Assembly (NCBI RefSeq): GCF_018614095.1
Contig: NZ_JAGGOY010000017.1
Coordinates: 62,001-126,000, forward strand
From: Streptomyces sp. ISL-87
GTDB taxonomy: Bacteria; Actinomycetota; Actinomycetes; Streptomycetales; Streptomycetaceae
Reading direction: 5' to 3'
Length of the DNA stretch: 64,000 nt
The notes under the pieces were generated by a model. That model did not search any database. It saw nothing but the letters and a program-made list of their open reading frames with translations, and had not been told where the DNA came from. Positions 53,913 to 63,224 of the stretch are shown piece after piece (position 1 is the stretch's first letter; each line of letters opens with the position of its first letter). The position numbers and the translations under genes are program-made.

Positions 53913-55007
53913 TCAGGCCGAGCTGCCGAAGAAGGGGCGCAGGAGCAGCTGGGCCGCGCCCTCTGCCACGCCGCCCTCGGCGAGGGCTACCGTCGCCGGG
54001 GTGGTGGTCGGGACCAGGGCCCGGGCGGTGAGGGCCGCGCGGACGCCGGCCGCGAACACCTCCGGCGCGGACGCCACCACGCGGCCGCCCAGCAGGACCC
54101 GGTCCACATCCAGCAGGGCCACCAGGTTCGCCGCCGCCTCCCCCAGGATCCGCGCCGCCTCCGCCACGTCCCCGCGGGCCACCGCCGCCAGGCACAGCAC
54201 CTCCACGCACCCACGCCCCCCGCACCGGCACAACGGCCCGTCCAGCTGGAGCACCTGGTGCCCGAACTCCCCCGCCGCCGACCGCGCGCCCCGGTACACC
54301 TCGCCGTCCAGCCGCAGCCCCGCCCCCAGACCGGTCCCGACGTGCAGGTACACCGAGGTCCCGGAACCGCCGGCGATGGCCGCGCCCGCGTTGGTGTCCT
54401 TGTCCACCACCACCGGCACCCCGAGCCGCCCCGACAACGCCTCCCGCAACGCAAACCCCTCCCAGCCGGGGAACCCCGTCACCCGCCCCAGCACCCCGGC
54501 CCGCCAGTCCAGCGGCCCCGGCGCGACGACCCCCACCCCGAGGGACGACTCCGGCCGCGCCCCGTCGGTAACCCGCGCGACCGCCCGTACCACCGCATCC
54601 ACCACCGCATCCGGGCCCGCCCCGAAGTCCAGCGGCCCGCGCCACTCCCCCACAACGAGGCCGGCCAGGTCCACCCGTACCGCCCGGAGCTCGTCTCGGT
54701 CCGCATGGACCCCGACCGCGTACCGCGCCTGCGGGACCAGCCTCAACAGCGTCCGCGGCTTGCCCCCGGTCGACGCACCGCGACCCGCCTCCGCGACCAG
54801 CCCTTCCGCCCGCAGCCGCGCCGTGATCTTGCTGACGGCCTGTGGCGTGAGCCCCGTACGGCCGGCCAGCTCGGCCCGCCCCAGCCCGGCCGGGCCGGCG
54901 CCGCGCAGCAGGTCCAGTACCAGCGCGTCGTTGTGCCCGCGCAGCGCCGGCAGATTCACCCCGCCGCGCCCCTCACCGTTTCCCCTGTTCACTCGCTCAT
55001 TGTCCAC
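53913..55007 (-). CDS. ROK-family transcriptional regulator
   Basis: A 364-residue regulator/kinase-fold protein. N-terminal winged helix (GRAELAGRTGLTPQAVSKIT, ~40-60), then a ROK domain with AVGVHADRDELRAV, the ROK loop VVVDKDTNAGA and the zinc motif CRCGGRGCVE. It is divergent from a Gfo/Idh/MocA oxidoreductase with a palindrome between, so it probably senses a sugar and controls that gene. GTG 55007 is the longest start; GTG 54992 is also reasonable. Confidence 0.92.
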   Translation of the reverse strand: MDNERVNRGNGEGRGGVNLPALRGHNDALVLDLLRGAGPAGLGRAELAGRTGLTPQAVSKITARLRAEGLVAEAGRGASTGGKPRTLLRLVPQARYAVGVHADRDELRAVRVDLAGLVVGEWRGPLDFGAGPDAVVDAVVRAVARVTDGARPESSLGVGVVAPGPLDWRAGVLGRVTGFPGWEGFALREALSGRLGVPVVVDKDTNAGAAIAGGSGTSVYLHVGTGLGAGLRLDGEVYRGARSAAGEFGHQVLQLDGPLCRCGGRGCVEVLCLAAVARGDVAEAARILGEAAANLVALLDVDRVLLGGRVVASAPEVFAAGVRAALTARALVPTTTPATVALAEGGVAEGAAQLLLRPFFGSSA

Positions 55008-55021
55008 CCTCCTTGCACTTA

Positions 55022-55036
55022 GGCAACGCTGTTGCC
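55022..55036. promoter_or_regulatory. ROK operator candidate
   Basis: GGCAAC-GCT-GTTGCC, a perfect 6+6 inverted repeat, lies in the 35-bp gap between the divergent ROK and oxidoreductase genes, seven bases before the oxidoreductase start. Confidence 0.65.
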
Positions 55037-55042
55037 AAAGTA

Positions 55043-56182
55043 ATGGCCATGAACGCCAACGCCCCGGCCACCACTCCCGCCGCCTCCCCGACCGGCTCCC
55101 CCGCAGGCACCGCCCCCCTCCGCGTCGGCCTCGTCGGCTACGGACTCGCCGGTTCCGTCTTCCACGCCCCGCTCGTGTCCGCCACCGACGGCCTCGTCCT
55201 CGACACGGTCGTGACCTCCGACCCCGGCCGCCAAGCCCAGGCCCGCGAGGAGTTCCCCGGCATCCGGATCGCCGCCTCCGCCGCCGAGCTGTGGGACCGC
55301 GGGGACGCCCCGGGGCTGGACCTCGTCGTCATCGCCTCCCCGAACAAGACCCACGTCCCGCTGGCCACCGCCGCCCTCACCGCCGGCATCCCCGTCGTCG
55401 TGGACAAGCCGCTCGCCGCCACCGCCGCCGAGGCCCGGGAACTCGCCGCCCTCGCCGACCGGACCGGAACCTTCCTCTCCGTCTTCCAGAACCGCCGCTG
55501 GGACAACGACTTCCTCACCCTGCGCCGACTCCTCGCGGACGGCGAGCTCGGCGATATCCAGCGCTTCGAGTCCCGCTTCGAGCGTTGGCGGCCGCAACTC
55601 AAGGGCGGCTGGCGCGAGTCCGGGGCCCCGGAGGAGATCGGCGGCCTGCTGTACGACCTCGGCAGCCATGTGGTGGACCAGGCGCTGGTGCTGTTCGGCC
55701 CGGCCGTACGGGTCTACGCGGAGACGGACGTGCGCCGCCCGGGCGCCGAGACCGACGACGACACCTTCATCGCGATCACCCACGCGGGCGGGGTCCGCTC
55801 ACACCTCTACGTCAGCGCGACCACCGCCCAGCTGGGGCCGCGTTTCCGCGTCCTCGGCTCCCGGGCTGGCTACGTCAAGTACGGCCTCGACCCGCAGGAG
55901 GCGGCGCTGCGCGAGGGGTTGCGGCCGGGCTCGGACCAGCCGTGGGGCGAGGAGCCCGAGCACATGTGGGGCCGGCTCGGTTCCGGGGAGTCCCCGGCGA
56001 CCGGTGGCGGCACGCCCGTGCCGACCGTCCCGGGCGACTACCCGGCGTACTACGCGTCGGTGGCGGCGGCCCTGCGCGAGGGCGGGCCGGCCCCGGTCAC
56101 CGCACACGAGGCGGCGCAGTGCCTGGCCGTGCTGGAGGCAGCGCGCACATCGTCCCGCGACGGGGTGACCGTAACCCTTTAG
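55043..56182 (+). CDS. Gfo/Idh/MocA-family oxidoreductase
   Basis: A 379-residue NAD(P)-dependent sugar dehydrogenase-like protein. After a Thr/Pro-rich leader of ~25 residues comes the Rossmann motif VGLVGYGLAGSVFHAPL, then VVIASPNKTHVP, PVVVDKPLAATAAEA (the EKP-like lysine motif) and the C-terminal substrate domain with IGGLLYDLGSHVVDQAL. It is close to the YdgJ/scyllo-inositol dehydrogenase subgroup. ATG 55043 or 55049; no clear ribosome site, so possibly leaderless. Confidence 0.92.
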   Translation: MAMNANAPATTPAASPTGSPAGTAPLRVGLVGYGLAGSVFHAPLVSATDGLVLDTVVTSDPGRQAQAREEFPGIRIAASAAELWDRGDAPGLDLVVIASPNKTHVPLATAALTAGIPVVVDKPLAATAAEARELAALADRTGTFLSVFQNRRWDNDFLTLRRLLADGELGDIQRFESRFERWRPQLKGGWRESGAPEEIGGLLYDLGSHVVDQALVLFGPAVRVYAETDVRRPGAETDDDTFIAITHAGGVRSHLYVSATTAQLGPRFRVLGSRAGYVKYGLDPQEAALREGLRPGSDQPWGEEPEHMWGRLGSGESPATGGGTPVPTVPGDYPAYYASVAAALREGGPAPVTAHEAAQCLAVLEAARTSSRDGVTVTL

Positions 56183-56290
56183 CCAAAGGCGACCGACTCT
56201 GCCCGGAAATCAATTCCGACATGTTCGATATTCGATCTATTCTTCACAGGCGTTGCCGATCATCGCATATGTGAAGAATGGATTCCGCTT

Positions 56291-57517
<1,227 letters not shown>

Positions 57518-57536
57518 TCCTCACCGCGCACACACG

Positions 57537-57572
57537 GAAGAGGCGGGGCTGCCATCGGCACCCCGCCTCTTC
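57537..57572. terminator. Terminator between the ALF protein and FAH genes
   Basis: GAAGAGGCGGGG... / ...CCCCGCCTCTTC pair with one bulge, between convergent genes. Confidence 0.8.
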
Positions 57573-57586
57573 CCGCCTGACCGGGA

Positions 57587-58444
57587 TCAGGCGCTCTTGA
57601 ACTCCTGGCGCTGGCGCCCGAGACCCTCGATCTCCACCTCGACGACCGCACCGGCCCGCAGGAACGGCTTCGGCTCCGGCTGGCCCGCGGCCACACCCGC
57701 CGGGGTGCCGGTGACGATGACATCGCCCGGGTACAGGGTCATGAAGTGGCTCAGGTACCGCACGACCTCGCCGACCGGGAAGATCTGGTCCGAGGTGTGG
57801 CCGTCCTGCTTCAGCTCACCGTCCACCCACAGCTTCACGTCCAGGACCTGCGGGTCCGGGATCTCGTCGGCGGTGACCAGCCACGGGCCGAGCGGGGTGA
57901 AGGTCTCGCAGTTCTTGCCCTTGTCCCAGGTGCCGCCGCGCTCGATCTGGAACGCGCGCTCCGTGACGTCGTTGGCCAGCACGTACCCCCCGACGTGCGC
58001 GAGGGCCTCCTCGGCGGAGGCCAGGTAGCGGGCGGTGCTGCCGATGACGACGCCGAGCTCGGCCTCCCAGTCGGTCTTCACGCTGCCGCGCGGGATCAGC
58101 ACGGTGTCGTCGGGGCCGACCACGGTGTCCGGGGCCTTCAGGAAGACGATCGGCTCGGCCGGAGCCTCCGCGCCGACCTCGGCCGCGTGCCCGTGGTAGT
58201 TCAGCCCGATGCCCACGATCTTGCCGATCCGGCCGATCGGGGAGCCGATGCGCAGCCCCTCCGCGTCGAGGACCGGGAGCTCGCCGGCCGCCGCCGCGTC
58301 CCGTACCCGGGACAACACGGAGTCGTCGGCGAGCAGAGCGCCGTCCACATCCGTGATCAGGCCGGACAGGTCCCGAAGGGTCCCGTCCTGGTCGAGCAGC
58401 GCGGGACGCTCCGACCCGACGGGTCCGACACGCAGCAGCTTCAT
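57587..58444 (-). CDS. Fumarylacetoacetate hydrolase (FAH) family protein
   Basis: A 285-residue FAH-fold protein: GIGLNYHGHAAEVG, FLKAPDTVVGPDD, the metal-ligand motif DWEAELGVVIG, YVLANDVTER and DVIVTGTPAGV are diagnostic. Members include fumarylpyruvate hydrolase, 2-hydroxyhepta-2,4-diene-dioate isomerase and oxaloacetate tautomerases. No catabolic partners lie next to it, so the specific reaction is open. ATG 58444 (MKLLRVG). Confidence 0.93.
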   Translation of the reverse strand: MKLLRVGPVGSERPALLDQDGTLRDLSGLITDVDGALLADDSVLSRVRDAAAAGELPVLDAEGLRIGSPIGRIGKIVGIGLNYHGHAAEVGAEAPAEPIVFLKAPDTVVGPDDTVLIPRGSVKTDWEAELGVVIGSTARYLASAEEALAHVGGYVLANDVTERAFQIERGGTWDKGKNCETFTPLGPWLVTADEIPDPQVLDVKLWVDGELKQDGHTSDQIFPVGEVVRYLSHFMTLYPGDVIVTGTPAGVAAGQPEPKPFLRAGAVVEVEIEGLGRQRQEFKSA

Positions 58445-58566
58445 GGGCATTCTCCCGTGGTCGAGGGTGGTCGGCCCATGGGCATGCCCCGGGCCGGACG
58501 ATGGGTTGCGGCCATCGGAGGATTGGCTGATCCTCCAAGATGGCCACCCAATCCGCAAGACCCTGT

Positions 58567-59340
58567 TCACAGACTGGAACGTGCCCCTCCATCGCCCCCG
58601 TCGGCAACGGCCCCCGCCCGCTCCTTGCGGTACTGGAGCCAGGCCCGCTCCGCCACCGACCATGCGGTGGTGGTGAGCAGGTACAGCCCCGCCGCCAGCG
58701 GCACCACGGCCGCCGTGATCAGCGTCCCGAAGGACAGCAGGGGCAGTACGCCGCCCAGCTTGCGCAGCACCTCCTGCTGCTCGGCAGTCACCGCGGCCCC
58801 AGCCGAACCGGCAGCCGAAACCGGGGCCGACCCACGGGAGGACCGACGGGCCGAACCAGGAGCCGACCGAGGGGCCGACCCAAGGGCCGACCCAGCAACC
58901 GCCCCAGCAGCGATGGCAGCAACCGCGGCAGCCCGCCGCCCCCGCACCGCGCTCCACGCGGCCACCGCCCCGATTGCCGCGAACAGCCCGAGGAACACCA
59001 GCCCCTGCGCCCCGAGCAGCCCGCCCGCCCCCAGCGCCTCGGTCCACCGCGCCCCGAGCGGCGCGGCGAACAGCCGGTGTCCCAGCAGCTCATTGGCCGC
59101 CCCGCCGACCTCCGCCGAGGAGAAGGCCCGGTACATCACGAAGAACACCGGCAGCTGGAGCAGCACGGGAAGACAGCCGGCCACCGGCGTGGCACCGCGG
59201 AATGCCGCACGGCTCAGCGGGTGCAGGGCAAGCCGTACGAGCACGGTGAACAGCACGATCGCGGCAGCGGTCGCGGACTCTGCCAGCGCCGGCTCCAGCA
59301 GCCGACCCAGCTCAGCAACAAGTTGGACAAAAACGGACAC
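58567..59340 (-). CDS. Second YidC/Oxa1-type membrane insertase
   Basis: A 257-residue paralogue of YidC/Oxa1. The domain is recognisable by AAIVLFTVLVRLALHPLSRA (conserved Arg of the groove), LPVLLQLPVFFVMYRAFSS and, near the end, VLPLLSFGTLITAAVVPLAAGLY, after an Ala/Gly/Ser/Arg low-complexity loop. The main YidC of the replication-origin cluster is elsewhere, so this is a specialised copy. It lies downstream of a small DUF6412-like membrane gene. GTG 59340. Confidence 0.88.
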   Translation of the reverse strand: MSVFVQLVAELGRLLEPALAESATAAAIVLFTVLVRLALHPLSRAAFRGATPVAGCLPVLLQLPVFFVMYRAFSSAEVGGAANELLGHRLFAAPLGARWTEALGAGGLLGAQGLVFLGLFAAIGAVAAWSAVRGRRAAAVAAIAAGAVAGSALGSAPRSAPGSARRSSRGSAPVSAAGSAGAAVTAEQQEVLRKLGGVLPLLSFGTLITAAVVPLAAGLYLLTTTAWSVAERAWLQYRKERAGAVADGGDGGARSSL

Positions 59341-59487
59341 GCGGGCCCTCCGAGGGGTCTCGTCAAACGTCGAAAGAGATGCATTTCGGCGTGACGACCC
59401 GCGAGGGGCGACGACAGTGATCAGACCGCCAACCAGAACATCGATCAGCGGCAAGCAGCAAAAGGCAGTACGAAGTACTACACGCCC

Positions 59488-59805
59488 CTACGCGGCCGTC
59501 AGGACAAGACGACCGGGCGCCCTGGGCCGCGACCGGCCTGAGGCATCGGGATCACGCTGCGGCAGAAACGCCGTGCGCTGCTCGCGATCACGGATCGCGG
59601 TGCGTATTCGGTGCGGCGGCACAAGCCGTACGAGCCGAGCGGCGAGGGCCGCGGCACCCACAGCGACCGTGGCGGCAAGCGCGACCACAGCGGCGGCCAG
59701 CCCGCTCTCCCCGAGGAGCAGCCCGAGGAACCCCCCGAGCAGCAGCAGGGACACGAGCAGCTGAGCCGCCCGGGAGAACGCCGGATAGCCGACTCGCCCA
59801 GCCAT
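59488..59805 (-). CDS. DUF6412-like small membrane protein
   Basis: A 105-residue protein with two membrane helices (AAQLLVSLLLLGGFLGLLLG and LAAAVVALAATVAVGAAALA) and an Arg-rich cytoplasmic tail. A GGAGGGGGC ribosome site supports ATG 59805. From memory this small family (DUF6412) is found beside the accessory yidC in Streptomyces, as here (147-bp gap, same strand). Possibly a partner of the insertase. Confidence 0.8.
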   Translation of the reverse strand: MAGRVGYPAFSRAAQLLVSLLLLGGFLGLLLGESGLAAAVVALAATVAVGAAALAARLVRLVPPHRIRTAIRDREQRTAFLPQRDPDASGRSRPRAPGRLVLTAA

Positions 59806-59952
59806 ACAGACCGCCCCCTCCCACTCGCCGTTCTCAGCCCACGCCCGCACGAACTCCCGTACGAGATCAGGCCCTCGTGATCGATACTAACCGGGCCCAC
59901 CGACAACGGACCCGGCAGCGGGTGCGGCAATGGGTGCAGCCGTGGAACGGAA

Positions 59953-60807
59953 CTACCGCTTCAGCGTCCCCCACACCACGAGCCGGTACTTGGAGGTGTA
60001 CTCGGGCGTGCAGGTGGTGAGCGTGATGTACGCACCGGGCTCGCTGTACCCCTCGCCCGGCTTGACCGAACTCCGCGGCACCGGCGCGATCACCCCGGTA
60101 TCCCGCTCGCTCGTCTCGCCGAGCGTCTTACCCACCGTGTACGTGTACCTCCGCCCCCGGACATCGACGATCAGCTCGTCCCCCGCCCTCAGCCGGTTGA
60201 TGTACCGGAACGGCTCCCCATGGGTATTGCGGTGCCCGGCCAGCGCGAAATTCCCCTGCGCCCCCGGCTGCCCGGTCCCCGGGTAATGCCCGGCGTACCC
60301 CTTGTCCAGCACGGACCGCTTGTCGACCCCCTGAGCCACAGGCACGACCAGCCCGAGCCGCGGAATGCGCAGCACGGCATACGCCGCCGCCGCAGGCCTA
60401 TGTTCAGGAGAACCAGAACCCGCCGACGGAACAACACCCTCCGGCACACCGCCGGAATCCCCAGAGGACCCGACACCAGGTTCGATGCCCGACCCATCCG
60501 ACTCACCCGACGCACCGGACTCCCCCGACTTACCGGCCTCACCCGACTCACCGGAAAGAACAGGTCCCCCCGCCCCACCGGCATCATCCGCCCACTCGTC
60601 CTCCAGCGCCTGGACCTGCTCCCTCGCACCCGCCAGCGCCTGCCGATTGGTCCACCACACCTGGTGCACCACCAGCAACAACACCACCACACCCACCGTG
60701 ACGGCCATCTCCGCGGCCGCCCACAGCACCCCCGCGAGCCCGGCCCGCCGCCCCCGCCGGCCACGCCCCTGCACCACCACACGCACGCGATCCCGCACGG
60801 CCCGCAC
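59953..60807 (-). CDS. Class E sortase
   Basis: A 284-residue sortase. Basic N-terminus, one membrane helix at ~33-50, a Ser/Gly/Glu-rich linker (~75-130) and the sortase domain with the catalytic His in FALAGHRNTHGEPF, the catalytic Cys in ITLTTCTPEYTS and the Arg in KYRLVVWG. These are class E motifs; such enzymes attach LAxTG proteins, including chaplins, to the Streptomyces wall. Two LAxTG proteins lie nearby (52406, 56291). GTG 60807 follows GGGGGAGG. Confidence 0.93.
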   Translation of the reverse strand: MRAVRDRVRVVVQGRGRRGRRAGLAGVLWAAAEMAVTVGVVVLLLVVHQVWWTNRQALAGAREQVQALEDEWADDAGGAGGPVLSGESGEAGKSGESGASGESDGSGIEPGVGSSGDSGGVPEGVVPSAGSGSPEHRPAAAAYAVLRIPRLGLVVPVAQGVDKRSVLDKGYAGHYPGTGQPGAQGNFALAGHRNTHGEPFRYINRLRAGDELIVDVRGRRYTYTVGKTLGETSERDTGVIAPVPRSSVKPGEGYSEPGAYITLTTCTPEYTSKYRLVVWGTLKR

Positions 60808-60854
60808 CTTAAGACCTCCCCCGCCAACTGAACAGCCGCAGTACGGTGTGATCC

Positions 60855-61871
60855 ATGCGCCCCGACACGCCTGCCGAGCACATCGCCGAAGCCGAGCGCC
60901 TCATCCGCACGGCGACCCGCTACCCCGAGGACCAGGAGCCCTTGCTCCTCCAGGCCGCGGCCCACCTCGAACTGGCCGACTCACGCGAACGGGCGAGCGC
61001 GCTCTACGACCAACTCCTGGCCGGCGACCCGGCCGACCCGCACCTCATCAAGGCCCTCCAGGCCGCCAACCTGTGGGAGTACGGCCACGAGCCCGAGGCC
61101 CGCGCCCTCATCCAGGGCATCCGCGCCGCCGCCCCCACGGACCCGGCGCCCTGGGAGGTCATCGCCGAAGCCCTCGAAGCCCACGACGAGTTGACCACCT
61201 CGGAAGAGTGCTTCACGCAGGCCGCGACCCTCCTCCTCGCGGAGGACACCCCCCTCACCCCGGCCACCACCGCGCTCCTCACGGGCCGCCACCGCGTACG
61301 CCGCCTCCTCGGACTCCGCCACGACGACTGGGACATGGTCGCCGACACCCGCCACGTCGGCCCGATCCCGCTGGACGAGCTCCACGACCCGAAGCGCATC
61401 TGGGCCCTGGGCTCCGACGACCCGGCCGAACTCCGCGCCGAGATCGCCCGCCTCCGCGCCGAACTCGGCGACCGCCGGGCCGCCCTCTCCCGCCCCTTCC
61501 CGGTGGCCATCCTCCACTGGCCCCAGCGCGAACTGGCCGAGCTCCTGACCAGCTACCCCACCCTCACCGCCGAGTACCCCTCCCACGCGGCCCACCTGAC
61601 GGAAATCGAAACGTCCCTCCGCGCCCTGGCCGCCTCGGGCACCACCAACCTCGGCATCGTCACCGCGAGCGTCCCCTCCTACGAGGCCTTCGCCGCCTCG
61701 GAGAAAACCTCCCCGGCCTCCCCGTCCCTCCTGGCCGAATACGCCACCACCCTGGCCGCCCGCGGCAAAGCCACCCCCTGGCCCCCCTCCCCCACAGCCC
61801 CCTGCTGGTGCACCTCGGGCAAGCCCTACGCGGAGTGCCACAGCCAGGCCGCCGAGGCCGACGGCCGATGA
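60855..61871 (+). CDS. TPR-like protein with C-terminal SEC-C zinc motif
   Basis: A 338-residue soluble protein. The first ~130 residues are TPR-like helices (HIAEAERLIRTATRYPEDQE, ALQAANLWEYGHEPEARAL). The C-terminus PCWCTSGKPYAECH is a SEC-C zinc finger (CxC...CH), as at the end of SecA. Its stop overlaps the NaeI-like gene start by 4 bp (ATGA), so it may be co-translated with the restriction locus. From memory such SEC-C/TPR proteins are core Streptomyces genes, so the coupling could be fortuitous. Confidence 0.87.
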   Translation: MRPDTPAEHIAEAERLIRTATRYPEDQEPLLLQAAAHLELADSRERASALYDQLLAGDPADPHLIKALQAANLWEYGHEPEARALIQGIRAAAPTDPAPWEVIAEALEAHDELTTSEECFTQAATLLLAEDTPLTPATTALLTGRHRVRRLLGLRHDDWDMVADTRHVGPIPLDELHDPKRIWALGSDDPAELRAEIARLRAELGDRRAALSRPFPVAILHWPQRELAELLTSYPTLTAEYPSHAAHLTEIETSLRALAASGTTNLGIVTASVPSYEAFAASEKTSPASPSLLAEYATTLAARGKATPWPPSPTAPCWCTSGKPYAECHSQAAEADGR

Positions 61872-62767
61872 GCAAGGGGCGGCTCGTTCTGCAGGAGCCG
61901 GGCGGGGTCTGCGTCAACACTCTTGCTGGAGAGCACGTCCTGATGAGTCCGGACCAGGACTCCGAGATGCTGGCCGTGCTGGACTGGCTGCGTCCCCGCG
62001 ACGTGGCGGGGCTCTATACGGGCGCCATAGCCAACGCGATCGACTACGTACTCGACGGGCCGAGGACGGGCCGGTACGACCTGCTGGGAGCCGACGTCCA
62101 CCCGGGTGAGAAGGCGTCGGTCGGTGCCAAGCTGGAGTACGAGGTACTGCGGTCGTTCGGTCTCCCGAAGAAGCCGCCGCTCGACACCCTGATCGCCGGC
62201 GTGCCCGTCGACATCAAAGCGACGGTGGGCTCCAACTGGTCGATTCCAGCTGAGGCGCACTGCCAGGTCTGTATCTGCACGCAGATACAGCTGGGAAAGA
62301 GCAGGCACCGTTCCTGGCTGGTCCGCGCACACCGCTCCTGGCTCTACCGCGGTGCGGGCAACCGCGACGGCAAGCGCGGGCTCGCCGTGCACGCTCGCGA
62401 TCACTGGAGCGTCCCGCTCTACGACTGGACCCCGCTGCCCGTGAATCCGCTGACGCTCCTCACGCCGGAACAAGCCGGCTGGGTGCTGGCTGAGAAGCCG
62501 GGCCAGGAGCGACGGTTCACGATGATGTTCCAGCTCCTGGAAGGGCACATCATCCCGCGCAGCGTGATCACGACGGTGGGTGCCGGAAAGCACGACCCAC
62601 TGCGGCGCGCGAGGAACGTCAGGGCCCGCTTGGAACGTGGCGGTCTTACGCTGCTCTGCGGCAAGTTCCCGCAGCAGCGGGACCTGGCGGCGGCCCACAA
62701 GATCACGCTCGGGCCAGAGGACTGGATCGCCTTGCGGATGGACGGAGAGCACAGCGGTGCCGGATGA
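61868..62767 (+). CDS. NaeI-like type II(E) restriction endonuclease
   Basis: A 299-residue protein resembling R.NaeI from memory: the N-terminal VLDGPRTGRYDLL block corresponds to the ligase-like LYDGQRTGRW of NaeI, AKLEYEVLRSFG to its catalytic Glu helix, and LIAGVPVDIKATVGSNWS to the DxK catalytic strand. The C-terminal DNA-binding Topo-like domain has NRDGKRGLAV and IPRSVITTVGAGKHDP. NaeI cuts GCCGGC and needs a second site as activator. Position 43 (Leu in NaeI, Lys in ligases) aligns with Val. ATG 61868 overlaps the previous stop. Confidence 0.83.
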   Translation: MSKGRLVLQEPGGVCVNTLAGEHVLMSPDQDSEMLAVLDWLRPRDVAGLYTGAIANAIDYVLDGPRTGRYDLLGADVHPGEKASVGAKLEYEVLRSFGLPKKPPLDTLIAGVPVDIKATVGSNWSIPAEAHCQVCICTQIQLGKSRHRSWLVRAHRSWLYRGAGNRDGKRGLAVHARDHWSVPLYDWTPLPVNPLTLLTPEQAGWVLAEKPGQERRFTMMFQLLEGHIIPRSVITTVGAGKHDPLRRARNVRARLERGGLTLLCGKFPQQRDLAAAHKITLGPEDWIALRMDGEHSGAG

Positions 62768-63224
62768 GCCTGACTGGCAGCCCCCCGAGGGTTCCTGGGC
62801 ATCCTCGGCAGCGCGCCGACGCAACATGCAGGCCATCCGGAGCCGCGATACAAAGCCCGAGAAGGTCATCCGCCGGCTCGTCCACGCGAAGGGTCTGCGC
62901 TTCCGGATCGCGGCCCGCCCGCTTCCGGATCTCCGCCGGACGGCGGACCTCGTATTCCGGCCGACGAAAGTGGCCGTCTTCGTCGACGGCTGCTACTGGC
63001 ACGGCTGCCCGGTGCACTACGTACCGCCCAGGACCAATCCGGGCTACTGGTCGGAAAAGGTGGCCCGGAACATCGCCCGGGACCGCGATACCGACCAGAA
63101 GCTGACAGAGGCCGGCTGGCTTGTGCTCCGCTTCTGGGAGCATGAGGACTCGGGCCATTGCGCGGCGGAGATCGCCGATGCCGTCCGGGAGCGGCAGAGC
63201 CGCTCCCGGAGCGGGGACGACTAG
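62757..63224 (+). CDS. vsr: Very short patch repair (Vsr) endonuclease
   Basis: A 155-residue Vsr-family mismatch nuclease: RRRNMQAIRSRDTKPE, then RTADLVFRPTKVAVFVDGCYWHGCP (catalytic Asp, with Cys/His zinc ligands), and GWLVLRFWEHE. Vsr nicks T:G mismatches produced by deamination of 5-methylcytosine and is normally encoded with C5 methyltransferases. GTG 62757 overlaps the endonuclease gene by 11 bp. Its stop overlaps the convergent methyltransferase stop (shared CTAG, 63221-63224). Confidence 0.93.
   Translation: MPDEPDWQPPEGSWASSAARRRNMQAIRSRDTKPEKVIRRLVHAKGLRFRIAARPLPDLRRTADLVFRPTKVAVFVDGCYWHGCPVHYVPPRTNPGYWSEKVARNIARDRDTDQKLTEAGWLVLRFWEHEDSGHCAAEIADAVRERQSRSRSGDD

Noticed and set aside
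53185-54645. Long minus-strand frame through the GC-rich gap and the ROK gene
   Set aside because: Composition is Gly/Ala/Pro/Arg with repeated PPGGLSGLGPRP; it follows the DNA repeats and lacks a plausible start, and the ROK frame is the real one.
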